From DATAVB01 sp040414495 (GTDB lineage Bacteria > Actinomycetota > Actinomycetes > Mycobacteriales > QHCD01): a stretch of DNA of 30,556 bases. The stretch spans positions 1 through 30,556 of the forward strand of contig JBEDUI010000212.1 of assembly GCA_040414495.1 (NCBI GenBank), written 5' to 3'. This document shows positions 23,800 through 30,556 of this stretch, in pieces. The translations under genes and the position numbers were made by a program. Within the stretch, counting starts at the first letter, position 1. The number at the start of each line of letters is the position of its first letter. The notes under the pieces were generated by a model that worked only from the letters and a program-made list of their open reading frames with translations, had not been told where the DNA came from and ran no database searches.

Positions 23800-24515
23800 G
23801 ATGTCGCCTCGCGTTGTGGGTGTTTGGTGAACGATCGCTCGCCGTGCGTGGCGAACTGCGCCAACACAGCGGCTGGATCGCCTTTCTCGATTACGTCCAG
23901 CAGAACCTTGTGCCGCCTTACGTGCTCGGCCAGATCCTCGTAATAATGCTCGCGCGCGTACAGGTTCATTCCCATGCAGATCAGCAGTTGGCTGTGCAGC
24001 GAGCGATAGATCTCGTCGACCCGGCGCAGCCCGGCCAGGGCGACGATCGAGGCGTGGAAAACATAACCGCGTTCGACCAATTCAGCGCGATTGCCGGAAT
24101 CGGCCGACTCCTGCATGGCCGCCAACGCATCCCGGCAACGTTGCAACCGCTCCGGATCACGAACCGGAATTCCATGCTCGACGGCCAACCGCTCCAACGC
24201 CGTACGCAGCAGCAGAATCTCCTGAACGTCCTCTTTCGACAGTGAGATGACGGCAGCACCGCGCCGCGGGCTGCGTACCACCAGCCCTTCCTGCTGCAGC
24301 AGCAGGATGGCCTCCCGCAGCGGGGGCCGGCTGATGCCGAGGATTTCGGTAAGGCGTTCCTCGCGGAGCCGTTCCGAGGGCTGCAATTCACCGGTCAGAA
24401 TCATCTTCCGGATTTCCTCGGCCGCCATCTCGGGCAGGCTCTGCTGCGTCACCCGCCCACCCGTGCCGGTCGCGGCGCGCGCCGGACCGGCCGACTCGGA
24501 CTGACTCCCGCTCAA
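23796..24515 (-). CDS. GntR-family regulator, FadR/FCD subfamily
   Basis: 239-residue repressor-type regulator. The winged helix covers about residues 25-95 (ERLREERLTEILGISRPPLREAILLLQQEGLV), and the C-terminal FCD all-helical ligand domain has FHASIVALAG, the histidine of EHVRRHKVLL and the final THGERSF. The Asp of the usual DxxFH metal motif is Gly here, so metal binding may be altered. The start is a TTG at 24515: GAGGAGG lies eight bases before it, whereas later starts would cut into a tail of unknown need. It is divergent from the dehydrogenase/transport operon and probably controls both sides in response to an organic or sugar acid. Confidence 0.9.
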   Translation of the reverse strand: MSGSQSESAGPARAATGTGGRVTQQSLPEMAAEEIRKMILTGELQPSERLREERLTEILGISRPPLREAILLLQQEGLVVRSPRRGAAVISLSKEDVQEILLLRTALERLAVEHGIPVRDPERLQRCRDALAAMQESADSGNRAELVERGYVFHASIVALAGLRRVDEIYRSLHSQLLICMGMNLYAREHYYEDLAEHVRRHKVLLDVIEKGDPAAVLAQFATHGERSFTKHPQREATS

Positions 24516-24575
24516 GCCGTGTTCCTCCTCAATCTCACGCCGGTCTCCCCGGTTGCATGAAATCTACCTCTTGTT

Positions 24576-24606
24576 TTGACTAAACGTATGTTGTAGACAA
24601 TAGAGC
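24576..24606. promoter_or_regulatory. Divergent promoter region with GntR-type operator
   Basis: The dyad TTGTAGACAA (24591-24600) has symmetric TTGT/ACAA arms, of the kind bound by FadR-type GntR proteins. On the plus strand TTGACT (24576-24581) could be a -35 with a weak TAGAGC at 19-base spacing, placing the dyad inside the promoter. The AT-rich stretch from 24560 to 24605 stands out against the GC-rich surroundings and lies between divergent genes, one of which encodes the regulator. Operator assignment is inference. Confidence 0.5.
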
Positions 24607-24709
24607 GTCTACGTCGCCTCAGTCACAACGATCCGTAATCGGCAATCGATCACCTCAGCCTGATCAGAAGCCAGATCGCGTACGTACCGCGATCACAACG
24701 GGAGGTGCC

Positions 24710-25588
24710 ATGTCGCCATCCGAGCCATCAGAGCAGTCCCGGTCGGTGGCCGTCGTCGGTCTCGGCAACCTCGGTCTCCCGATCTCGGAGGCCCTGCTGG
24801 CCGCATCGTGGAAGGTCGCGGTGTTCGACACACGCGCGGATTCCGTCGCTGCGGCGGCGCGATCCGGTGCCCGGCCGGTCACTACGGCGGCCGAGCTGGC
24901 CGATTGCGCGACCGTGGCCGTCGTCGTTTCCGATGACGCGGCGGTACGCGATGTGCTGGAGACTTCGGGGCTTTTGGCCGGGTTAGCTCCGGGGTCCATT
25001 GTGGCCGTACACAGCACGATCCTGCCCGACACAGCGCGGGATCTGGCCGAACGGGCCGCCACGTATGGCATCGGATTGATCGACGCGCAGGTTTCCGGTG
25101 GACCGGATCGGGCGCGGGCCGGCACGTTGACCGTCATGGCCGGGGGCGATGCCGATGTCATGGCCCGGGCCGATGACTACTTGCGCACGATCGCGAATAA
25201 CGTCGTGCACGCCGGGCCGGCCGGCGCCGGTGCGGCGACCAAATTAGGCAACCAGCTCATGATGTTCGCCGCATTGGCCTCCACCTACGAGGCGGTCGAA
25301 TTGGCCGGTGCATATGGTGTTGCGCCCGAGACGCTTTTCGCCGCCACCGAGAGCAGCACCGGGGATTGCTGGATCGCCCGTAACTGGGGCTTTTTCGACC
25401 GGATCGCGGCCGACTACGACGCCTCCGGCGTGCCGTTGCGCAATCGCACCTGGAGCAAGGATCTCTGGGATGTGATCGCGGCCGCGCGAGGCGCCGGCGT
25501 GCAATTGCCGGTCGCCGGGCTGTTGGCGCAATTGATGCCCGAGCGGGTCGAGCGCCACGCCGCAGCGGCACGTTCAGGTGGATCGTGA
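24710..25588 (+). CDS. 3-Hydroxyisobutyrate dehydrogenase / beta-hydroxyacid dehydrogenase family enzyme
   Basis: 292-residue NAD(P)-dependent enzyme. Rossmann motif VVGLGNLGLP near residues 15-24, substrate motif SGGP (129-132), and the catalytic Lys178 in AATKLGNQLM with Asn181. The family oxidises 3-hydroxyisobutyrate, tartronate semialdehyde, 6-phosphogluconate-like and related hydroxyacids. ATG at 24710 has GGGAGG four bases upstream. Its stop overlaps the start of the first permease (GTGA), so enzyme and importer are co-translated, which suggests the enzyme acts on the imported compound or a close product. GLGNLG instead of the commoner GLGxMG is a minor change. Substrate unknown. Confidence 0.9.
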   Translation: MSPSEPSEQSRSVAVVGLGNLGLPISEALLAASWKVAVFDTRADSVAAAARSGARPVTTAAELADCATVAVVVSDDAAVRDVLETSGLLAGLAPGSIVAVHSTILPDTARDLAERAATYGIGLIDAQVSGGPDRARAGTLTVMAGGDADVMARADDYLRTIANNVVHAGPAGAGAATKLGNQLMMFAALASTYEAVELAGAYGVAPETLFAATESSTGDCWIARNWGFFDRIAADYDASGVPLRNRTWSKDLWDVIAAARGAGVQLPVAGLLAQLMPERVERHAAAARSGGS

Positions 25589-26487
25589 GCACGGCCGTGC
25601 GGGCTCGCCGACGCGAAGCGCTGACCGCGTACGGCTTTCTGACGCCCTGGTTGATCGGGCTGATCGTGATCACGATCGGACCGATGCTGGCCTCACTCTA
25701 TTTGTCGTTCACGCAATACGACCTCATCAGCGCGCCGAAATTCACCGGGCTCACCAATCTGCGGAATCTCTTCAATGACCCGCAGTTCTGGACCTCGGTC
25801 ACGGTCACCCTGCGCTATGTCGTCATCTCGGTGCCGCTGGTATTGGCGACATCGCTGTTGGTCGCCCTCTTTCTCAACCGCGCGATCCGATTTCTCGGCC
25901 TTTACCGGGTGCTGTTCTACCTGCCCTCGCTGATCGGCAGCAGCGTCGCGATCGCGATTCTGTGGCGGGTCGTATTCGGCGCCGATGGCATCGTGAACAA
26001 GGTGCTGGCCCTGGTCGGATTGCACCACGACAGCTGGATCGGCGATCCGAGCACGTCGCTGTACACCTTGATCGCGCTCAATATGTGGGCGTTCGGCGGC
26101 ACTATGGTCATTTTCCTGGCCGGTCTGCGCCAGGTGCCGACGAATTTGTACGAGGCGGCGGCGGTCGACGGGGCCGGCTGGTGGGCCAAGTTCTGGCACA
26201 TCACGCTACCCGGGATTTCGCCGTTGATCTTCTTCAACCTGCTGCTGAACACCGTGCACGCATTCCAGTCGTTCACCAGCGCGTACGTGATCAGCGGAGG
26301 CAACGGCGGCCCCGCGAATTCCACCCTGCTGTACACGGTGTACCTGTATCAGCGCGGATTCGTCGACTTCCGGATGGGTTACGCGGCCGCGATGGCGTGG
26401 TTGCTGCTTATCGTGCTGGCGATCTTCACCGCGATTCTGTTCGCGACCTCACGGTTCTGGGTCCACTACCGGGGAGATGAACAATGA
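25585..26487 (+). CDS. CUT1 sugar ABC transporter permease, MalF/UgpA-like
   Basis: 300-residue inner-membrane permease. The first membrane segment is LTPWLIGLIVITIGPMLASLYLSF and the EAA loop is YEAAAVDGAGWWAKFWHITLP. The GTG at 25585 overlaps the dehydrogenase stop (GTGA) and the end overlaps the next permease by ATGA (26484-26487). It is the second CUT1 system of the window; its permease sequences are clearly different from those of the first system, so it is not a local duplication. Confidence 0.95.
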   Translation: MSTAVRARRREALTAYGFLTPWLIGLIVITIGPMLASLYLSFTQYDLISAPKFTGLTNLRNLFNDPQFWTSVTVTLRYVVISVPLVLATSLLVALFLNRAIRFLGLYRVLFYLPSLIGSSVAIAILWRVVFGADGIVNKVLALVGLHHDSWIGDPSTSLYTLIALNMWAFGGTMVIFLAGLRQVPTNLYEAAAVDGAGWWAKFWHITLPGISPLIFFNLLLNTVHAFQSFTSAYVISGGNGGPANSTLLYTVYLYQRGFVDFRMGYAAAMAWLLLIVLAIFTAILFATSRFWVHYRGDEQ

Positions 26488-27398
26488 CCGGCGTCCGGCC
26501 GGACACCGACTTGGTACCGGCCGCACAGACCACCACGTTTCCCATGGGTGTATTGACCCGGCGCAACAGAAACCCCGTGATCAAGGCGATCGCCCGCCAC
26601 GCGGTCACCATCGCCATCGTGATCGTGATCCTCTATCCGGTGGTCTGGATGATCGCCGCGTCGTTCCGGCCGGACGGCCAGATCATCGGCCGGCTCGGAC
26701 TGCTCGGCTCGTTCACCACCGCCGGCTACCGGCACGGCTGGGCGCCGGACTCCTCACTGCATTTCTCCCGGTTCTTTCTCAACTCGTTCGTGATCGCGGC
26801 GTTGTCGGTGGTCGGAAACATCTTCGGCTGCACGCTAGCGGCGTATGCCTTCGCTCGACTGCGGTTCCCGGCCAAGCGGATCCTGTTCGGGATTCTGCTG
26901 GCCACGCTGCTGCTGCCGTATCAGGTCACCCTGGTGCCGCAGTACATCCTGTTCGCCAAGCTGCACTGGCTCAACACCTATATTCCGTTGGTCCTGCCGC
27001 GCTTCCTCGGTGTGGACGCATTTTTCGTTTTCCTCAACGTCCAGTTCATCCGGGCGATCCCACGCGAGCTGGACCAGGCCGCGCTGATCGACGGGTGCAG
27101 CAGTTGGGGGATATTCCGCCGCATCATCCTGCCGTTGTCGCTGCCGGCCATCGGTGCGACCGCGATGTTCACGTTCATCAACTCGTGGAATGACTTCCTG
27201 GGCCCGCTGCTGTATCTGAGCAATCCCAGCAAGTACACCGTCCCCTTGGGACTCAACCTGTTCATCGACTCCACCGGCACGTCCTCGCTCGGGTCGCTGT
27301 TCGCGATGGCGACGCTTTCGCTCGTTCCCTTGATCGGATTCTTTCTCGCATCCCAGCGCCTGCTGGTCGAAGGGATATCTACCACCGGAATCAAATGA
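26484..27398 (+). CDS. CUT1 sugar ABC transporter permease, MalG-like
   Basis: 304-residue inner-membrane permease. An N-terminal hydrophilic tail of about 30 residues precedes the first membrane segment (AVTIAIVIVILYPVVWMIAAS). The EAA-type loop reads DQAALIDGCSSWGIFRRIILP, with Gln in place of Glu at the first motif position and Cys before the Ser pair. The C-terminus LLVEGISTTGIK is typical of MalG-like proteins. It starts by ATGA overlap with the MalF-like gene. The binding-protein gene follows. Confidence 0.95.
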   Translation: MTGVRPDTDLVPAAQTTTFPMGVLTRRNRNPVIKAIARHAVTIAIVIVILYPVVWMIAASFRPDGQIIGRLGLLGSFTTAGYRHGWAPDSSLHFSRFFLNSFVIAALSVVGNIFGCTLAAYAFARLRFPAKRILFGILLATLLLPYQVTLVPQYILFAKLHWLNTYIPLVLPRFLGVDAFFVFLNVQFIRAIPRELDQAALIDGCSSWGIFRRIILPLSLPAIGATAMFTFINSWNDFLGPLLYLSNPSKYTVPLGLNLFIDSTGTSSLGSLFAMATLSLVPLIGFFLASQRLLVEGISTTGIK

Positions 27399-27463
27399 CC
27401 GAACCATTCCGCCGCCGGTCCCCCGGCAGTCGGACCTCCGCTCCCAACGAGCAAGGAGAACCC

Positions 27464-28825
27464 ATGCGCTCCATCAACGCACTGCGCCGGCCCAATACCC
27501 ACCCGGCGACGCTACGACGATTCACGATTGTTGCCGCGACGGCCGCGTTGACCGTCACGGCGGCCTGCGGTGGCACCGGCGCGGGCCCGAGCACCGCCAA
27601 GACCGGCGGAAAAGTGGGCGGCAGTATTACGTACACCTGGTGGGGCGCCGGTGAGCGCAATCAGAAGACCGAAGCGGTCATCAACCTATACAAGAAGGCC
27701 CATCCCGGGGTGAAGATCGAGACCTCCACGGCTGACTTCAACGCCTATTTCCAGAAGCTCGGAGTGGAGGCCGCGGGCAAGAATCTGCCCTGCGTGCCGC
27801 AGATGCAGGCCCGTGAGCTGACCGACTTCACCTCGCGTCGGGCGCTGCTGCCGCTGGATTCGCTGGTCTCCTCCGGCAAGATCGACGTCTCCGGAATGCC
27901 CAAGAGCGTGCTGAATACCGGCCGCGGTGCCGACGGCAAGCTCTACATGATTCCCACCGGTGCCGCCTACGACGGAATCATGTACAATCAAACGCTGGCC
28001 AAAAAGGCCGGGGTCGGTGACCTGCCGCCGAAGTACACCTGGGACCAGTGGTCGAAGTGGATCCTGACCGCGGCCAAGAAACTGCCCAAGGGCGTATATG
28101 CGGCCAACCTCGACGGCGGCAATGCCGACCTGTTCATTTCCTACGTACAAAGCCAGGGCCAGCAACTGTTCAACAAACAGGGCCAGCTGGGGTTCAGCAA
28201 GCAGACGTTGGTCAATTACTGGAATATGTGGGAGAAGCTGCGCAAGGCCGGCGCGACCGTCCCAGCCGCCACCGCGGCGGAATTGGCCAATGCCCAGGAA
28301 AACCAGGCCTATATCGTGCTGGGCAAGGCGATGAGCCAGGTCACGCCCGGGAACTGGCTGCAGTCGGCCCAGGAATATCTGAACGACAACGGCGGCGGCA
28401 CGCTGAAGATCACCACGCATCCCTACGGTACAAAGGGAATCGGCAACGTGCTGATCACCTCGGGTCTGTCCATCGCGGCCAACTGTAACAACGTCGCCAC
28501 CGCGGCCTCGTTCATCAACTTCTTCACCAACGATCCGGGTGGGGCCAAGGCTTTCGCCTCGGACAATGGCGCGGTGACCGATACCAAGCTTTTGCAGTCC
28601 CAGCAGCAGGATTCCTCCACCGACCCCGGTGTGAAGAGCTCGCTGTCCGTCTATTCCGACATCGTCAAGGCCGGCGCCCCGGTCATCCTCTACCCGTCCG
28701 GCTACACCGCCGTTTTCCAGAACGATTTCGCCAACGAATACCAGCAGATCTCGTTCGGCAAAACGAGCGTGCCGGCCGGCGTGGACGCATTCTTCAAACA
28801 GGCCAAGAGCGAACTGCAGCAGTAA
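27464..28825 (+). CDS. CUT1 extracellular solute-binding lipoprotein (Sec type)
   Basis: 453-residue sugar-binding lipoprotein of the SBP_bac_1 family. An ATG at 27395 overlaps the permease stop and is in frame, but AAGGAG five bases before the ATG at 27464 and the signal peptide that begins there point to the later start. Lipobox VTAAC with Cys35; no twin arginines in a Tat context, so Sec export is likely, unlike the other CUT1 binding protein here. The mature part shows ITYTWWGAGERNQKTEAVINLYKK and SADFNAYFQKLG, typical of the family. It is unusual in following its permeases. No ATPase gene is linked. Confidence 0.93.
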   Translation: MRSINALRRPNTHPATLRRFTIVAATAALTVTAACGGTGAGPSTAKTGGKVGGSITYTWWGAGERNQKTEAVINLYKKAHPGVKIETSTADFNAYFQKLGVEAAGKNLPCVPQMQARELTDFTSRRALLPLDSLVSSGKIDVSGMPKSVLNTGRGADGKLYMIPTGAAYDGIMYNQTLAKKAGVGDLPPKYTWDQWSKWILTAAKKLPKGVYAANLDGGNADLFISYVQSQGQQLFNKQGQLGFSKQTLVNYWNMWEKLRKAGATVPAATAAELANAQENQAYIVLGKAMSQVTPGNWLQSAQEYLNDNGGGTLKITTHPYGTKGIGNVLITSGLSIAANCNNVATAASFINFFTNDPGGAKAFASDNGAVTDTKLLQSQQQDSSTDPGVKSSLSVYSDIVKAGAPVILYPSGYTAVFQNDFANEYQQISFGKTSVPAGVDAFFKQAKSELQQ

Positions 28826-28847
28826 CGACCGCGGAGAGGGACCAGTC

Positions 28848-30017
28848 GTGACCAGACATGCGCTTGCCGGAATCCGAGTGCTCGATCTTACCCAGGTGAT
28901 GGCGGGACCTTTCTGCACCATGCTGCTCGCCGATCTCGGGGCCGACGTCGTCAAGGTCGAAAACCCCGGGATCGGCGACCAGACCCGCCGCTCGTGGGGT
29001 CGGCCGGCCAGCGGCGAGGACAGTCCGGCCTTTTACGCGCTGAACCGCAACAAGCGCAGCATCTGCCTGGACCTGCGCGATCCAGGCGACAAGGCGACTT
29101 TTGATCGGCTGGCCGCGCGTTCGGACGTGATCGTAGAGAATTTCCGACCGGGGGTGACCAAGCGCCTGGGGGTCGACTACGAGTCGATGTCGCGGGTGAA
29201 TCCCTCGATCGTGTACGCCAGCATTTCCGGCTTCGGTCAGTCCGGCCCTTACGCCGATCGGCCCGGCTACGACCTGATCGCACAGGCGATGGCCGGCGCG
29301 ATCAGCATTACCGGACCGGCCGACGGCGATCCGGTGAAGAACGGAATTCCGGTGGGTGATCTGGGTGCCGGCCTTTTCGCGGCGGTCGCTATTCTCGCCG
29401 CCTGCCTGCACCGGATCGCCACCGGCGAAGGTCAATACGTCGAAACCTCTTTGTACGAGGCGGTGTTGGCCATGTCGGTCTGGGAATCGGTCGAGTATTG
29501 GCGGACCGGCCGGGCTCCACAACGCCTCGGTTCGGCCAACCGCATGTCGGCGCCGTATCAGGCATTGCGGACCGCGGATGGATACATCACGGTCGGCGCC
29601 AACAACGAACGGTTGTGGAGCCGGCTGTGCGAGGCGATCGACCGGTCTGACCTAGTCGACGATGCGCGTTTCCGCACCAATGCTGACCGGATGGACAACC
29701 GAGGCGAACTGGCCGATCTGCTGGAAGAAACCCTGCGGACCCGGCCGACCGAGGACTGGGTGACCATACTGCTCGATGCCGGTGTCCCTTGTGGACCGAT
29801 CCTGGACTATTCGCAGGTCCTTGACGATGATCCGCATGTGGCGGCGCGGCACATGGTGCAGACCGTGCAGCATCCGACCGCGGGCCCGGTGCGGGTGCTC
29901 GGATCCCCAATGAAGCTGAGCCGCACCCCGGCCACGATCTACCGTCATCCGCCGCGGCTGGGCGAACATGGCGACGAGGTACGCGCCGAACTCGACGGGC
30001 AAGCCGCCCGTGACTGA
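28848..30017 (+). CDS. Class III CoA-transferase (CaiB/BaiF family)
   Basis: 389-residue cytoplasmic enzyme that moves CoA between carboxylic acids. The N-terminus LAGIRVLDLTQVMAGPFCTMLLADLGADVVKVE is diagnostic, as are LNRNKRSICLDL and VENFRPG. The catalytic Asp is Asp142 in PGYDLIAQAMAG. GTG at 28848 is 22 bases after the binding-protein stop with GAGAGGG upstream, so it belongs to the transport operon. Its stop overlaps the crotonase start by eight bases. Together they imply that the imported or derived acid is handled as a CoA thioester. Formyl-CoA, carnitine, itaconate/succinyl and other acids are all known substrates of the family; none can be chosen here. Confidence 0.93.
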   Translation: MTRHALAGIRVLDLTQVMAGPFCTMLLADLGADVVKVENPGIGDQTRRSWGRPASGEDSPAFYALNRNKRSICLDLRDPGDKATFDRLAARSDVIVENFRPGVTKRLGVDYESMSRVNPSIVYASISGFGQSGPYADRPGYDLIAQAMAGAISITGPADGDPVKNGIPVGDLGAGLFAAVAILAACLHRIATGEGQYVETSLYEAVLAMSVWESVEYWRTGRAPQRLGSANRMSAPYQALRTADGYITVGANNERLWSRLCEAIDRSDLVDDARFRTNADRMDNRGELADLLEETLRTRPTEDWVTILLDAGVPCGPILDYSQVLDDDPHVAARHMVQTVQHPTAGPVRVLGSPMKLSRTPATIYRHPPRLGEHGDEVRAELDGQAARD

Positions 30018-30556
30018 CTCCGTCCTGCTCGACATCGACGGCCCGATCGGCCGGATCACCTTGTCCAATCCAGACCGACGTAACGCGTTGACCTGGCGCA
30101 TGTACGAGGAATTGTTGGCGGCCTGCGCCGCACTGAACGCCAGCGAGGTCCGGGTGGCGATCATTCGCGGCGCCGGCGGAAACGCTTTCGCTGCCGGTAC
30201 TGATATCAACCAGTTCCGGGAATTCAGAACCGGCGACGACGGTGTCCACTATGAACAGCGGACGGCCGAGGTGTTGTCCGGCCTCATCGGGCTGCGGATG
30301 CCGCTGATCGCCGCGGTCGAGGGCGCGGCCGTCGGGGCGGGCCTGGCCATCGCGCTGTGCAGCGACATCGTGATGTCCACACCGGACGCTCAGTTCGGCG
30401 CGCCGATCGCCCGCACGCTGGGCAACTGTCTGCCGCCGGCGGTGACCGCGCGGCTGTACGCCAGCATCGGTCGGTCCCGGGCGCTGCGGCTGCTGATGAC
30501 GGCCGAGCTGCTCGACGCCGAGCGGGCCGAACGCTGGGGCCTGATCAGCGCTGTCA
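30010..30556 (+). CDS. Crotonase-superfamily (enoyl-CoA hydratase-like) protein, 3' end outside window
   Basis: The frame from GTG 30010 is open to the end of the window (182 residues seen). GPIGRITLSNPDRRNALTW, the oxyanion-hole region NAFAAGTDINQF and the second oxyanion segment EGAAVGAGLAIALCSDIVMS are crotonase hallmarks. The two catalytic glutamates of enoyl-CoA hydratase (Glu144 and Glu164 of the rat enzyme) are missing: the first site reads APIARTLG and the second ALRLLM. It is therefore unlikely to be a standard hydratase; isomerase, hydrolase, lyase or other crotonase chemistry is possible. The start overlaps the CoA-transferase stop by eight bases, so the two are coupled. Confidence 0.88.
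   Translation, partial: MTDSVLLDIDGPIGRITLSNPDRRNALTWRMYEELLAACAALNASEVRVAIIRGAGGNAFAAGTDINQFREFRTGDDGVHYEQRTAEVLSGLIGLRMPLIAAVEGAAVGAGLAIALCSDIVMSTPDAQFGAPIARTLGNCLPPAVTARLYASIGRSRALRLLMTAELLDAERAERWGLISAV

Noticed and set aside
27686..28954. 422-codon minus-strand frame opposite the second CUT1 binding protein
   Set aside because: It is antisense to a clear lipoprotein gene and runs into the CoA-transferase; no recognisable family.

Overview
The window is high-GC DNA (roughly 64% by eye) with dense gene packing, many 4-bp ATGA/GTGA start-stop overlaps, frequent GTG starts and promoters with TAnnnT -10 boxes placed a few bases before an ATG. Together with a DUF222/HNH (13E12-type) gene, ROK-type sugar regulation and CUT1 transporters that lack their own ATPase, this points to a free-living or soil actinomycete chromosome. 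I cannot name the genus. I see no rRNA, tRNA, CRISPR array, prophage or insertion sequence; the only gene of a mobile or repeat-type family is the DUF222/HNH protein.

Region 1 (1-5832), sugar uptake and control. A minus-strand CUT1 ABC operon (solute-binding Tat-type lipoprotein, MalF-like and MalG-like permeases, the last cut by the window edge) lies beside a minus-strand ROK repressor. The repressor is divergent from a plus-strand ROK-fold kinase. A 19-bp dyad between the two divergent ROK genes overlaps -10-like boxes on both strands and is the best operator candidate in the window.

Region 2 (5927-12693), a complete peptide/oligosaccharide-type ABC importer: binding lipoprotein, two permeases and two ATPases, followed by a metallo-beta-lactamase-fold hydrolase. 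A strong hairpin and a possible 10-codon leader lie between the binding protein and the permeases.

Region 3 (12717-16046), a looser stretch: a cysteine-free Rrf2-family regulator, a small ABM-domain protein, two non-coding stretches with inverted repeats (one a 51-nt near-perfect hairpin), and the DUF222/HNH gene with a leaderless-type promoter.

Region 4 (16047-21127), a four-gene minus-strand operon of sugar-type oxidoreductases (SDR, xylose-isomerase-like TIM barrel, second SDR, zinc-dependent glucose-dehydrogenase-like enzyme), preceded by a chloramphenicol-phosphotransferase-like kinase and a divergent yciO gene.

Region 5 (21134-30556), a divergent catabolic locus around a FadR-type GntR regulator. 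On the minus strand are the regulator, a gamma-carbonic-anhydrase-fold protein, an RraA/HMG-aldolase-like protein and a phytanoyl-CoA-dioxygenase-like enzyme. On the plus strand are a 3-hydroxyisobutyrate-dehydrogenase-like enzyme, a second CUT1 importer with the binding protein last, a class III CoA-transferase and the start of a crotonase that lacks both canonical glutamates. Sugar-type uptake joined to CoA-thioester chemistry is unusual and is my leading candidate for an undescribed catabolic pathway. The substrate cannot be read from the sequence.
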